DNA of 59,566 nt from Halioglobus sp. (GTDB lineage Bacteria; Pseudomonadota; Gammaproteobacteria; Pseudomonadales; Halieaceae). The DNA is taken from positions 1 to 59,566 of the forward strand of contig JARFQU010000132.1 of NCBI GenBank assembly GCA_029287595.1, given 5' to 3'. This document shows positions 10,813-19,745 of this stretch, piece after piece. The position numbers and the translations under genes were made by a program. How positions within the stretch are numbered: position 1 is the stretch's first letter; every line of letters begins with the position of its first letter. The notes beneath the pieces are model-generated. The model was not told the origin of the DNA and did not search any database. It was given only the letters and a program-made list of their open reading frames with translations.

Positions 10813-11460
10813 TTACTTGATTACATCGAACAGCCACGGGGACTGCTCACGCCATCCCTCTTCATAGCGGCGAATGGCATCGGCGCTTTCCAGCGTCAGG
10901 CCAATATCATCCAGGCCGTTGAGCAGGCAGTGCTTGCGAAAGGCATCAACTTCAAAGCGGTACTCCTCACCCGCGGGAGTGATAACTGTTTGCTTCGCCA
11001 GGTCCACCGTCAACTGGTAGCCCTCCTGGTCATACATCTGGCTGAACAGGCTATCTACCAGCGCCGCATCCAGCACAATCGGCAGTACACCGTTCTTGAA
11101 ACAGTTGTTATAGAAAATATCCGCGTAGCTGGGCGCAATAACACAACGAAAACCGTAGTCCTCCAGCGCCCAGGGCGCGTGCTCGCGACTGGAACCACAA
11201 CCAAAATTTTCCCTGGCAAGCAGTATAGAAGCGCCCTGGTAACGCGCCTGGTTGAGCGGGAAATCCGGGTTCAACGGGCGCGTGCTGCAATCCTGTCCGG
11301 GCTGCCCTTCATCCATATAACGCAGTTCATCAAACAGGTTCGGGCCAAAGCCGCTGCGCTTGATGGATTTCAGGAACTGCTTGGGAATAATCAGATCGGT
11401 GTCCACGTTGGCGCGATCCATGGGAGCCGCCAGGCCAGTTAAAACTGTAAAACTTTTCAT
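10813..11460 (-). CDS. leuD: 3-isopropylmalate dehydratase small subunit
   Basis: Small (swivel) subunit of isopropylmalate isomerase, partner of LeuC. It has the family signatures [12 protein letters not shown] and [14 protein letters not shown]. 215 aa is normal. It is placed 11 bp after leuC, consistent with heterodimer assembly. Confidence 0.96.
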   Translation of the reverse strand: MKSFTVLTGLAAPMDRANVDTDLIIPKQFLKSIKRSGFGPNLFDELRYMDEGQPGQDCSTRPLNPDFPLNQARYQGASILLARENFGCGSSREHAPWALEDYGFRCVIAPSYADIFYNNCFKNGVLPIVLDAALVDSLFSQMYDQEGYQLTVDLAKQTVITPAGEEYRFEVDAFRKHCLLNGLDDIGLTLESADAIRRYEEGWREQSPWLFDVIK

Positions 11461-11471
11461 TGTCCTGTCTC

Positions 11472-12890
11472 CTACCAGTCGCGCACGTCGACAAAATGTC
11501 CCGCCACTGCCGCGGCTGCCGCCATTGCCGGGCTCACCAGGTGGGTGCGCCCGCCAAAGCCCTGGCGCCCCTCAAAGTTCCTGTTTGAAGTGGAGGCGCA
11601 ATGCTCCCCCGCACCGAGTTTGTCGGCATTCATTGCCAGGCACATGGAGCAGCCGGGCTCGCGCCACTCCATACCCGCTTCCAGGAACACCTTGTCCAAA
11701 CCCTCTGCCTCGGCCTGCTGCTTCACCTTGCCGGAGCCGGGAACAACGAGCGCTTGCTTGATACTCGGCGCGACGTGCTTACCCCTGACCACTTCTGCGG
11801 CGGCGCGCAAGTCTTCGATGCGGGAATTGGTACAGGAACCTATGAACACCCGGTCGGGCTTGATATCGGTTATCGCCATGCCGGCGCGCAAACCCATGTA
11901 TTCCAGTGCACGGCGGGCCGCGGTGCGCTGGGACTCGTTTTCCATGGCCTCGGGGTCAGGCAGTATGCCGTCGACCGGCAACACCATTTCCGGGGATGTG
12001 CCCCAGCTTACCTGGGGCTTGATGTCCTCACCGCGCAACTCCACTATGCGGTCAAATACCGCATCGGCATCACTGTGCAAGTCGGACCATGCAGCTACTG
12101 CCTGATCCCAGAGTTCACCGGACGGCGCGAAGGGTCTGCCGCGCACATACTCCAGCGTGGTGTCATCCACTGCGACCATACCCATGCGGGCTCCAGCCTC
12201 AATCGACATATTGCACATGGTCATACGGCCTTCCATGCTCATGTTGCGTATTACCTCACCACCGAACTCAATGGCGTAACCGGTGCCACCGGCGGTACCG
12301 ATTTTACCGATCACCGCCAGCGCGACATCCTTGGCTGAAACGCCCCTGGCCAATTCGCCGTCAATACGCACCAGCAAATTTTTCATCTTCATCTGCACCA
12401 GACACTGGGTGGCCAGCGCATGCTCCACTTCCGAGGTGCCAATACCATGAGCCAGTGCGCCCAACGCACCGTGTGTAGACGTATGGGAATCACCGCAGAC
12501 CACGGTCATACCCGGCAGTGTTGCACCCTGCTCCGGGCCGACCACATGCACAATACCCTGGCGCACATCGTTGATTTCAATTTCGACGATATCGAAATCC
12601 TGGCAATTGTCGTCCAGTGTCTGCACCTGCAAGCGCGATACCGGATCGACAATCGCGGCTACCCCGCCGCTGCGCTCCCGCGCTTCAGTAGGTACATTAT
12701 GGTCCGGCACCGCGAGGTTGGCATCGCGACGCCAGGGCTGTCGACCGGCTATACGCAGGCCTTCAAAGGCCTGGGGTGAGGTCACCTCATGGATCAGTTG
12801 TCGGTCAATATAGATCAGCGCGCTGCCGTCATCACGCTGCTCCACCAGGTGGCTATGCCATAACTTGTCATAAAGCGTTTTGCCGCTCAT
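11472..12890 (-). CDS. leuC: 3-isopropylmalate dehydratase large subunit
   Basis: Aconitase-family large subunit, carrying a [4Fe-4S] cluster. The three cluster cysteines are in [13 protein letters not shown]... and [13 protein letters not shown] followed by GCSMCLAMN. 472 aa is typical. It is the first gene of leuC-leuD-leuB and is transcribed away from the LysR gene at 13010. leuA is not in the window. Confidence 0.97.
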   Translation of the reverse strand: MSGKTLYDKLWHSHLVEQRDDGSALIYIDRQLIHEVTSPQAFEGLRIAGRQPWRRDANLAVPDHNVPTEARERSGGVAAIVDPVSRLQVQTLDDNCQDFDIVEIEINDVRQGIVHVVGPEQGATLPGMTVVCGDSHTSTHGALGALAHGIGTSEVEHALATQCLVQMKMKNLLVRIDGELARGVSAKDVALAVIGKIGTAGGTGYAIEFGGEVIRNMSMEGRMTMCNMSIEAGARMGMVAVDDTTLEYVRGRPFAPSGELWDQAVAAWSDLHSDADAVFDRIVELRGEDIKPQVSWGTSPEMVLPVDGILPDPEAMENESQRTAARRALEYMGLRAGMAITDIKPDRVFIGSCTNSRIEDLRAAAEVVRGKHVAPSIKQALVVPGSGKVKQQAEAEGLDKVFLEAGMEWREPGCSMCLAMNADKLGAGEHCASTSNRNFEGRQGFGGRTHLVSPAMAAAAAVAGHFVDVRDW

Positions 12891-12938
12891 GGGGCACCTC
12901 TTGGATCGTTCATATTAATTTACAATAATAAGTCGCGG

Positions 12939-12967
12939 ATTATGGGCTTGATTTATAGATTACTCAA
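12939..12967 (-). promoter_or_regulatory. Predicted sigma-70 promoter of leuCDB
   Basis: Read on the minus strand: -35 TTGAGT (12967-12962), a 17-bp spacer, and -10 CATAAT (12944-12939). That is four and five matches to the consensus hexamers at ideal spacing. The transcription start would be near 12932, giving a leader of about 40 nt. The TTGA at the -35 forms an imperfect dyad with TCAA-complementary bases across the spacer (12948-12967). Confidence 0.55.
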
Positions 12968-12976
12968 ATTTATTAT
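12948..12976 (+). promoter_or_regulatory. Predicted sigma-70 promoter of the divergent lysR gene
   Basis: -35 TTGATT (12948-12953), a 17-bp spacer, and -10 TATTAT (12971-12976). The start would be near 12983, about 27 nt before the ATG. It overlaps the leuC promoter on the opposite strand, so polymerase binding at the two promoters should compete. Confidence 0.45.
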
Positions 12977-12989
12977 TTTTATATTATTG

Positions 12990-13004
12990 ATTCCATATAG
13001 GAAT
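12990..13004. promoter_or_regulatory. LysR-type T-N11-A operator (perfect palindrome)
   Basis: ATTCC-ATATA-GGAAT is a perfect dyad containing T-N11-A (12991-13003), the classic LysR-type recognition motif. Its centre (12997) is about 65 bp upstream of the leuC start predicted from the promoter at 12939-12967. That is where LysR activators normally place their recognition site. It also covers the AGGA ribosome-binding site of the lysR gene, so the same site could repress lysR. Confidence 0.6.
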
Positions 13005-13009
13005 ACCAA

Positions 13010-13900
13010 ATGGATACACAAAACCTCCAGGCATTCCTGCTGGTAGCCGAGACCGGCTCATTTTCCCTGGCCGCCGAACATTTGCACCTGACGCAACCGG
13101 CTGTCAGCAAACGCGTGGCGCTGCTGGAGGAACGACTGCAACGCAGCCTGTTCGATCGTATAGGCCGAAACATCAGCCTGACCGAGGCCGGGGAAGCACT
13201 GCTGCCCCACGCCAAGCGCATTGCGCAGGAACTGCTGTTTGCGGTGCAATCTGTGCGCGACCTGGAGGGCGAAGTAGGCGGAACGCTGCGCCTGGCAACC
13301 AGTCATCATATCGGACTGCACCGGCTGCCCCCTATCCTGAGCTACTACAGCAAGGCTTTTCCCCAGGTCCATATCGACATCGATTTCATGGATTCGGAAC
13401 AGGCCTACGACCTCATAGCCCAGGGCAAAGCGGAACTGGCGATAGTGACCCTGTCGCCAGTCGACGAGGGCAGCATGATCACGCGCCCGATCTGGCGAGA
13501 CCCGCTGGATTTCATGGTGCAGCGGGAGCACATTCTGGCTGACGGCGGCCAATTAACACTGGCGGACTTGAGCGCGCACCCAGCGATTTTACCGGGGCTT
13601 AACACCTATACCGGGCAGATCATCAAGCGCTTATTCGACCAGCAGGGCATGCAGTTACAGGTGTCCATGGCAACCAACTACCTGGAAACCATCCGCATGA
13701 TGGCTTCGGTAGGCCTGGGCTGGACCATCCTGCCGCGCAGTATGGCGGATCACAGCCTGGAAAAACTGGACGTGGATAACGCGCACATAGAGCGCACCCT
13801 GGGTTGCGTCTACCACCGCGACCGCAGCCTGTCCCGCGCGGCGACCGCCTTTATGGATGCGCTGCTGCAGGCTGCGGATCCCGGAGTGGCTGCAGACTAG
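13010..13900 (+). CDS. LysR-family regulator, probably of leuCDB
   Basis: 296 aa. An N-terminal winged helix-turn-helix (residues 1-60, with FSLAAEHLHLTQPAVSKRVALLEE) is followed by a linker helix and a type 2 periplasmic-binding-like effector domain. Divergence from leuC, a shared 119-bp control region and a matching T-N11-A dyad suggest that it senses a leucine-pathway metabolite, as LeuO-like or IlvY-like regulators do. The ligand cannot be read from the sequence. The ATG is preceded by AGGA at 7 nt. Confidence 0.85.
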   Translation: MDTQNLQAFLLVAETGSFSLAAEHLHLTQPAVSKRVALLEERLQRSLFDRIGRNISLTEAGEALLPHAKRIAQELLFAVQSVRDLEGEVGGTLRLATSHHIGLHRLPPILSYYSKAFPQVHIDIDFMDSEQAYDLIAQGKAELAIVTLSPVDEGSMITRPIWRDPLDFMVQREHILADGGQLTLADLSAHPAILPGLNTYTGQIIKRLFDQQGMQLQVSMATNYLETIRMMASVGLGWTILPRSMADHSLEKLDVDNAHIERTLGCVYHRDRSLSRAATAFMDALLQAADPGVAAD

Positions 13901-14077
13901 TTTTAAGCTTTCAGCTGTTTATTCAGCCGGAACACAACCCGGTTAACTGGGTCGCGAGAGATACTTTCCTTGTTGGTTCCTGCTATCGGCTCTGGACGGG
14001 AAAGCCCGCTGGCGGAAACATCCGCATCCAAAGATTAAAGCAGTTTTGTTTTTGAACAACCCGCTAAAAGATAACAG

Positions 14078-14548
14078 CTAGTCGTCCAGCCCACGCAGCA
14101 CGCCATCACCGATGGTGCCGCCCTTCCACAAGCCATCGTGATCGGGCAGGTAAAAAGTGCCGTTAAATCGCGCGACAATGCCACTGTCATTGTAGATAGC
14201 CCCACTGCAAAAACCAAAGCGGCGCTTCACAGACACCTGCTCCGCCCGACCCTCGATCCACTCTCCCAGCCGCGCCGCGGCAATAAAATCCATGCTCAGG
14301 TTGATCGTGGGACTACCGGAACGTATGCCACGCGCCATATTGACACCAGAAGCTGCGGTAATGTCCGCCAGGGTCATCAGTACACCGCCGTGACAGATGC
14401 CCAGAGAGTTGCTGTGCTGCGCGGCCACCACCAGGCCGAAATGAACCGTGTCTCCATCCAGCTTGCGGTAACTGGGCTGCAAAGTGTCGGTATAACCCAG
14501 CCCCGTGGGCAATTGCACAAAACCTTCAGGGACGCTGCTGTCTGTCAT
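14078..14548 (-). CDS. PaaI-family hotdog thioesterase
   Basis: 156 aa. A hotdog-fold acyl-CoA thioesterase of the PaaI group, recognised from ICHGGVLMTLADITAASGVNMA (catalytic region) and TINLSMDFIAAARLGEWIEG. Probably hydrolyses aryl- or acyl-CoA esters in the cytoplasm; the substrate is unknown. AGGAAG precedes the start. It converges with the LysR gene across 177 bp in which I see no strong terminator. Confidence 0.85.
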   Translation of the reverse strand: MTDSSVPEGFVQLPTGLGYTDTLQPSYRKLDGDTVHFGLVVAAQHSNSLGICHGGVLMTLADITAASGVNMARGIRSGSPTINLSMDFIAAARLGEWIEGRAEQVSVKRRFGFCSGAIYNDSGIVARFNGTFYLPDHDGLWKGGTIGDGVLRGLDD

Positions 14549-14597
14549 TGCAAAACTTCCTGTGTGGAGAGACCGGCTCTTGCAGCCCGCCTCGCTA

Positions 14598-15053
14598 TTA
14601 ATAGATTCCCATGGCGAGACCGGCCGCCATAGCCTGGCCCAAATCCTCCGCCGCCTGCATATGGGCCAACTGTACCTCTCCGCGCAGTATCAGTGGTTCA
14701 GCGGCGGGTGAAAAAGGTATTCCCGAAAGAATCCTGGTGGCCTGACGCACAGCGCCACGACCGTCGTTACCGGCGCTGATCACCAGCGCATAAGGCAATA
14801 CCAGGGAGCGGTCAATAGCAGGGTAAAACACGCGGTCCAGAAAATCTTTCATGCCACCGCTGAGGTACCCAGAATTTTCCGCTGCCACCAGCAGCAAACC
14901 ATCCGCTGCCTGCAATTCGCCGACACCCACATCCCAGGCCCGCAGCAGGGACACCTCTGTTTCAGCCTCACGCCTGGCACCGCGGCAGGCAGCCCGCGCC
15001 AGTTGCGCGCAGGCACCGCTCTGGCTGTGATAGCTGATCAACAGGGACGCCAC
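14598..15053 (-). CDS. Flavodoxin-like NAD(P)H-dependent oxidoreductase
   Basis: 151 aa with the GTG start at 15053 (V/M-ASLLISYHSQSGACAQLA), preceded by GGAG. A longer frame reaches upstream, but the extension lacks family character. The N-terminal ISYHSQSG matches the FMN phosphate loop (T/S-x-S-x-T/S-G type), and LLLVAAENSGYLSGGMKDFLDRVFYP is the second FMN-contact loop. The family covers flavodoxins and small FMN reductases; the electron partner is unknown. Confidence 0.8.
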   Translation of the reverse strand: MASLLISYHSQSGACAQLARAACRGARREAETEVSLLRAWDVGVGELQAADGLLLVAAENSGYLSGGMKDFLDRVFYPAIDRSLVLPYALVISAGNDGRGAVRQATRILSGIPFSPAAEPLILRGEVQLAHMQAAEDLGQAMAAGLAMGIY

Positions 15054-15496
15054 GAATATTTCACTCCAAATAGTTCTGCCGGGATTCAACCACAAGGCGC
15101 CCTGCCTGTCATGCCCACGAGCAGGCTGCGCCGCGACTTCAAAACAACACCCCAAGGGCAGTTATCCACAGGTCGGCCTGTGGATAACTTTGGGGACAGA
15201 GTCAAAATCCGGGGCCCGCCAGTGTCGTCGGCGCATCTGCCGGGCCGCCAGGCAAAACCCTTCTATCAGGCATTTACTAATTCAATTTCAATGAGTTACA
15301 TTGTATTCATAGCATTTCGTAAAGCGGCTGCGTAAAAACTACTGCAAATAAAGGGGTTCCAGAGCCGATGTGGATATCATTCAGGCATTACAAGTTTGTA
15401 GATACTAACAGCGCAGGCCTTTTAAGACCTGAGTTTGCCCTAATCTCCGAGCTGGGTCTCAGGCATTTATCGCCCTTTAACTAACGCCACACCGGT
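15054..15496. other. 443-bp intergenic region between rlmKL and the FMN reductase
   Basis: Lies downstream of rlmKL and upstream of the FMN reductase, both on the minus strand. I looked for rmf, which neighbours rlmL in some relatives, and did not find it. The left part holds a perfect inverted pair of DnaA-box sequences (separate entry). The rest is lower-GC DNA with a 38-codon plus-strand frame (15368-15484, start MWISFRHYK) that I cannot support as a gene. Confidence 0.6.
15161..15188. repeat. Perfect inverted repeat made of two consensus DnaA boxes
   Basis: Two 12-bp arms, GTTATCCACAGG (15161-15172) and its exact complement CCTGTGGATAAC (15177-15188), separated by TCGG. Each arm contains TTATCCACA, the high-affinity DnaA box consensus, in opposite orientation. 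It could be a DnaA binding site, or as RNA a 12-bp hairpin with a 4-nt loop. No U-tract follows on either strand, so a simple terminator is less likely. Confidence 0.8.
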
Positions 15497-17674
15497 TTAC
15501 CGATGTCGCAGCGACCAGCAACAGTGAATGCGGCGGTTGCGCTGGAAATCGGGGTCCAGGGTGGCCCCTGTTATATCTTCACAGAGAAACTCTTCCTGCA
15601 GTTCCGGCATCAGTTTGAAACCCCGACGGTTATTGGAAAAGTACAACTGCCCATCCGCACGCAGCACGCACATGGCCGCACGCACCAGTTCAAGCTGGTC
15701 GCGCTGCACATCAAAGCTGTCTGTCATCGACTTGGAATTGGAAAAGGAAGGCGGGTCCAGCAACACCAGGTCGTAGTGCGTGCCGGCCTGTTCCAGCCAA
15801 TGCAGGCAATCGGCCTTGACCACGGTATTGCGCGTTTCATCCAGGCCATTATGCGCCAGGTTCTTGCGCAGCCAGGACAGGTAAGTGTTGGACATGTCCA
15901 CGCTGGTGGTCGATCGCGCGCCGGCAAGTGCCGCGTGCACCGTGGCGCTACCCGTGTAGCAAAACAGATTGAGAAAATCCTTGCCTGCCGCCTCAGCCGC
16001 CAGGCGCAGACGCAGCGGCCTGTGATCAAGAAATAAACCGGTATCCAGGTAATCATGCAGGTTAACCAACAGTCGGGCCGAGCCTTCACGCACACTTAAC
16101 ATCTCTGCGCGGCTGGATTGCTTTTCATACTGCTGGCCACCGCGCTGTCGACGACGCTGTTTGTAGGCAATGTGCTGGGCAGGCACGCCGAGAGCTACCG
16201 GCAGCGCCGCCCGCACTTCTTCCATGCGGCGATTTGCGGCCTGCTCATCGACATCCTGCGGCGCCTGGTACTCGGCAACATGTACCTGCCCCGCGTAAAT
16301 ATCCACTGCCACAGCGTACTCGGGCATATCTGCATCATACAGACGATAACACTCCACCTGCTCACGTTTAAGCCACTTACCGAGGCGCTTGCGGTTCTTG
16401 CGTATCCGGTTGGCAAACATCTGCGCCCCTGCGGTAAGTTCAGTCTCACCACTGCGCGCGGGTTTCGTCGAGGTTGCCGGCTGTTCATCACGCAAAGTGT
16501 TGCCGCGCAGGTCAAACAGCAACAGGTTGGATGCGATGGCGCCATTCCACAAAGCGTAACGTTTGTGGCTGCGCAGGCCGGTGGCCCGGCCGAGGTCCAG
16601 GTCCGAGGTAAAGATTGCCGCCTGCCAGTCCGGGAATTCCTGCACCATGACCTCCCCCAGTTGCCGGTAGAGGTACAGCAGGCTTTCCTTCTCGCCCATG
16701 CGTTCACCGTAGGGGGGGTTGCACACCAGGAGGCCGAAGGGCAGCGGTTTGTGGGTGGGCTTTTTCAGTTCTGCCAGCGGCCTGCAACTGACCCTCACCA
16801 CTTTCTCCAGACCCAAGCTGGCAATGTTTTCCTGCGCCATGCGCACCACCTTGGGGTCAGCGTCATAACCGCGGATTTCCGGCAGTTCGCGCTGCCGGCC
16901 ACGTTCTGCCCTGCCCCGGGCATCACTCACCAGGGCCTGCCACTGGGCCGGGTTATGCTGCCGCAAACTGGTAAAACCAAAGCGCTCCCGGTCCAGCCCT
17001 GGTGCGATATCCGCGACCATCATTGCGGCCTCCAGCAACAGGGTCGCTGCACCGCACATGGGATCGACCAATGCACCGCCGCGCGCCGCAACACCGGGCC
17101 AGTCAGCGCGCAATAAAATTGCCGCGGCGAGATTCTCCTTCAATGGCGCCGCCCCCGCCTGCGTGCGATAACCCCGCTGGTGCAGGCTGCCGCCGGACAG
17201 ATCTATCGACAGATGGGCAACGTCCCCAATCAGCCGGATATTCAGGCGCACATCCGGTTGCCGCCGCTGCACCTGGGGCCGCTGGCCAGTGTTCTTGGTG
17301 AACCAATCTACCACCGCATCCTTGCTTCGCTGAGCGCCAAACTGGGTGTTGCGGATATTGGGGTTCTCCCCGGAGAAGTCGATAGCAAAGCTGTGCTTGG
17401 GGTCAAAGATGGCATTCCAGTCGATGCTGGCCAACGAGTTATACAGCGCATCCGCGTCCACCGCAGGCAAACTGCCCTGGGGCCAGAGGATGCGGTTGGC
17501 CAGCCGGGTCCAAAGGCAGCTTCGATAGGCCAGAGCGAGGGGCCCGTCAAAATACACACCGGCCACTGTCTCCCGGGTACTGCTCGCCCCTAGCGCCGAC
17601 AGTTCCGCCGCCAGCAGCGCCTCTAAGCCCTTGGGGCAGCTGGCGAACCACTGGCTTGCTTGCTTGGTGAGCAT
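15497..17674 (-). CDS. rlmKL: Bifunctional 23S rRNA methyltransferase RlmKL
   Basis: 725 aa. The N-terminal half is THUMP plus the RlmL N2-guanine methyltransferase (23S G2445), with the catalytic motif VCNPPYGERMGEKE. The C-terminal half is RlmK, the m7G2069 methyltransferase, with FLNLFCYTGSATVHAALAGA and DPPSFSNSKSM. It has the length and fusion order of E. coli RlmL. Start MLTKQASQWFASCPKGLEALL. A 25-bp inverted repeat lies just upstream. Confidence 0.96.
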   Translation of the reverse strand: MLTKQASQWFASCPKGLEALLAAELSALGASSTRETVAGVYFDGPLALAYRSCLWTRLANRILWPQGSLPAVDADALYNSLASIDWNAIFDPKHSFAIDFSGENPNIRNTQFGAQRSKDAVVDWFTKNTGQRPQVQRRQPDVRLNIRLIGDVAHLSIDLSGGSLHQRGYRTQAGAAPLKENLAAAILLRADWPGVAARGGALVDPMCGAATLLLEAAMMVADIAPGLDRERFGFTSLRQHNPAQWQALVSDARGRAERGRQRELPEIRGYDADPKVVRMAQENIASLGLEKVVRVSCRPLAELKKPTHKPLPFGLLVCNPPYGERMGEKESLLYLYRQLGEVMVQEFPDWQAAIFTSDLDLGRATGLRSHKRYALWNGAIASNLLLFDLRGNTLRDEQPATSTKPARSGETELTAGAQMFANRIRKNRKRLGKWLKREQVECYRLYDADMPEYAVAVDIYAGQVHVAEYQAPQDVDEQAANRRMEEVRAALPVALGVPAQHIAYKQRRRQRGGQQYEKQSSRAEMLSVREGSARLLVNLHDYLDTGLFLDHRPLRLRLAAEAAGKDFLNLFCYTGSATVHAALAGARSTTSVDMSNTYLSWLRKNLAHNGLDETRNTVVKADCLHWLEQAGTHYDLVLLDPPSFSNSKSMTDSFDVQRDQLELVRAAMCVLRADGQLYFSNNRRGFKLMPELQEEFLCEDITGATLDPDFQRNRRIHCCWSLRHR

Positions 17675-17700
17675 GACAACTGGGCCTTTTTAATTAGAAA

Positions 17701-17725
17701 TAACACATTATTTTTCAATGTGTTA
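17701..17725. repeat. AT-rich inverted repeat upstream of rlmKL
   Basis: TAACACATT (17701-17709) and AATGTGTTA (17717-17725) are exact complements separated by 7 nt. On the minus strand the dyad is followed by a T/A-rich stretch and then the rlmKL start 27 bp later. It could be a weak terminator for the HTH gene upstream or an operator for rlmKL. The weak A-U stem favours an operator. Confidence 0.55.
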
Positions 17726-17763
17726 CCTAACTTTATTTAACTAGTTTCGAATTTATATAGGGG

Positions 17764-18519
17764 TCAGCTGGGCTTGCGCTTTGCCACCGGGGCCCGCTTG
17801 CGTTTACGCGGTGGGGATTTCTTCTTCGCCGCCGCCCGGGCGCCGGCTCTGGTTTTGGCCTTCGCCCTGGCTTTCGGTCCCGCCACTTTGGGTCCCGCGC
17901 CGGCCTGGTTGGCCTGCTTTTCTTTCTGCATTACATCCAACACCAGGTTACCGGAACTCTCCATGTAATGAATAAATCGCTCGTATTCATCGTCACTGAG
18001 GGTACGCAGGATATCATGCTGCCGGTAAAGATTGACGAAGCGCCTCTCCCGCTCGTATTGCTTGGGCAGGGCCAGAACCCCCCACTGCTCAAGGGTTTTT
18101 TCCAGCGAGGGGTTATAGGTGCGCATGAACTTGATCAGGAACGGAATGGGATCGTGCCGTGCCAGCAGCGAGGCGCTGCGCAACATCAGTTCCAGCGGCA
18201 TTATCGTCTGGCCGCTCTCTATATCCTCCAGTACAGATTTGTCAGACAGGCCCAGGCTCTCACTGAGGTCCTTGATGGACATACCCGCTGTCTCGCGGGC
18301 ATCGCGCAGGAAGTGCCCCGCATCGGCCATCGCCTCCAGGCGCTCCGGCTCCATGTGGTTGAGCACCGTATTACGCAACCAGTTCTCGCCGAACATCGCG
18401 CTCATGGTGGCGGTATTGCGGGCCAGCTCAAACGTGCCGCCGGCAACCTGCCCAGTCAGACGACGCAGGGAATCCAGCAGCGAATCGTGATCTTTGTCTT
18501 TATCTTTATCTTTAGCCAT
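17764..18519 (-). CDS. HTH protein with a histone-like basic tail
   Basis: 251 aa, no named family recognised. Parts: a Lys/Asp repeat at the N-terminus (residues 3-10, DKDKDKDK); a helical region (11-65); an XRE-type helix-turn-helix (about 70-121, AGMSIKDLSESLGLSDKSVLEDIESG); a helical domain (122-200); and a Lys/Arg/Ala/Pro tail (208-251, with AAAKKKSPPRKRKR) like histone H1 or PhaF tails. It probably binds DNA through both the HTH and the tail. The N-terminal repeat is encoded by a hexanucleotide repeat. Only a weak AGG precedes the ATG. Confidence 0.75.
   Translation of the reverse strand: MAKDKDKDKDHDSLLDSLRRLTGQVAGGTFELARNTATMSAMFGENWLRNTVLNHMEPERLEAMADAGHFLRDARETAGMSIKDLSESLGLSDKSVLEDIESGQTIMPLELMLRSASLLARHDPIPFLIKFMRTYNPSLEKTLEQWGVLALPKQYERERRFVNLYRQHDILRTLSDDEYERFIHYMESSGNLVLDVMQKEKQANQAGAGPKVAGPKARAKAKTRAGARAAAKKKSPPRKRKRAPVAKRKPS
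18491..18514. repeat. Hexanucleotide repeat TCTTTN x4 in the start of the HTH gene
   Basis: Four copies of a 6-bp unit (TCTTTG once, TCTTTA three times, plus strand) encode the alternating Lys-Asp residues at positions 3-10 of the HTH protein. Gain or loss of a unit would keep the frame and change the charged leader by two residues. Confidence 0.75.
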
Positions 18520-18623
18520 AACTGTAGCCTAGTCGAGGGTGGGCCCTTTTGGCAAAGGTGCATTGCATCAAGCATGACCAATCTTGCACCCGGGGTAAAC
18601 CCCGTCGTAATGACGACCTGCAT

Positions 18624-19745
18624 CTACTGCGGCGGCAGGCCTGTTTCAAGGGTGAATATTTGCCGCAGGATAGTGCGCCACTCACTATACTGGGTATCCA
18701 GGGTTCCGTTGAGACGAAACACCTTACCACTGACCTCCAGCGTTGTGGGCGTCACCTCGTTGTTGAAACCCAGGGCCAGCTCATCCAGGTCCTGTTCGTG
18801 AATTTTAGACCATTTATAGGCGTCGTAGGTCTGCTGCATCGCGACAAAACTGCCTTTTCTCCCGCGACTGTCACGGTTTGCTACCCGCTGCTGGTATTCT
18901 TTGCGATAAATAGCCTGCTCCCGCCCATACTGCCGCCACAAGTTATAGGTGGGCGACATCTGCTCATACAGGCTGGCGTATTGCTCGTCGACTGTATCGA
19001 TGAACAGGAATTCCTGGTTGCGAATGGTGTTCACCCTCTGCATCATCGGGTCCCTTTCCGCAGGCAGCCGCAGTACGCTGTAGCGACCCTCCTGGCTGCG
19101 TTGCAGGTAACCGCCAAAAGCCTCGGGTGACAGGCTCCCCGCATAGCGCAACTGGGCAACCTGGCGAACCTGGCGCAGTTCATCTGCACTCAATTGTCGC
19201 CTGAAAGCCAGCAGATCGTTGGCCACCTGCCGATAGAGGTCGATGAATGGGTCCGCGCCCGGCGCCACAGGGTAGTCAGACTCCCAGGTCTCGTCGCTAT
19301 AGCGGCGGTCCAGCCATTGCCGTCCCGTCGCATCGCGTGCACTGATCTGCAGCACCAGGCTCAATCCATCCGAATGAATAATTTTGCCACTGATCAGCAG
19401 TTCCGCACTGTCGTCCGCCCGGGGCAGGACACGCACCACGCCCCAGGCCGCGGAATCAATCAGCGTCTGGCGCAAAATCACCGCCATGAACTGGGCCTCT
19501 GATTTGCGAATTTCAGGGAAGATGCCCAATTTACTGTGCGTGGACTTATCCGCAGGAATGCCGGCATCAAAAATCGCCAGGCCTATATCCAGCATCTCAA
19601 TCTCGGCAGCGCTTGTATCCTGTTGCAATCGCACAGTACCCACGCTCTGCGGCAATGAATTTTCGGCCACCGCAGTTGCCGGCCACCCAAGGGCCAGGCT
19701 TATCAGTATGTATATCCGGATTAATCCGCTGTTTCTGTTGTGCAT
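18624..19745 (-). CDS. Secreted protein of unknown function
   Basis: 373 aa. A signal peptide is visible (residues 1-27, IRIYILISLALGWPATAVAEN). The first half contains RKSEAQFMAVILRQTLID and a strand-rich segment with LLISGKIIHSDGLSLVLQISARD, suggesting a small periplasmic alpha/beta domain. The second half is helical and charged. I do not recognise the family. Its start overlaps the end of the lipoprotein gene at 19721 by 25 bp, so the two are probably expressed and used together in the envelope. Confidence 0.75.
   Translation of the reverse strand: MHNRNSGLIRIYILISLALGWPATAVAENSLPQSVGTVRLQQDTSAAEIEMLDIGLAIFDAGIPADKSTHSKLGIFPEIRKSEAQFMAVILRQTLIDSAAWGVVRVLPRADDSAELLISGKIIHSDGLSLVLQISARDATGRQWLDRRYSDETWESDYPVAPGADPFIDLYRQVANDLLAFRRQLSADELRQVRQVAQLRYAGSLSPEAFGGYLQRSQEGRYSVLRLPAERDPMMQRVNTIRNQEFLFIDTVDEQYASLYEQMSPTYNLWRQYGREQAIYRKEYQQRVANRDSRGRKGSFVAMQQTYDAYKWSKIHEQDLDELALGFNNEVTPTTLEVSGKVFRLNGTLDTQYSEWRTILRQIFTLETGLPPQ

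Noticed and set aside
15368-15484. 38-codon plus-strand frame behind rlmKL
   Set aside because: A purine-rich AAGGGG precedes it, but there is no recognisable product and the composition is not gene-like; too little to call.
15400-15496. Candidate terminator behind rlmKL (CCTGAG...CTCAGG)
   Set aside because: Arms are six bp with a large loop and no U-tract.
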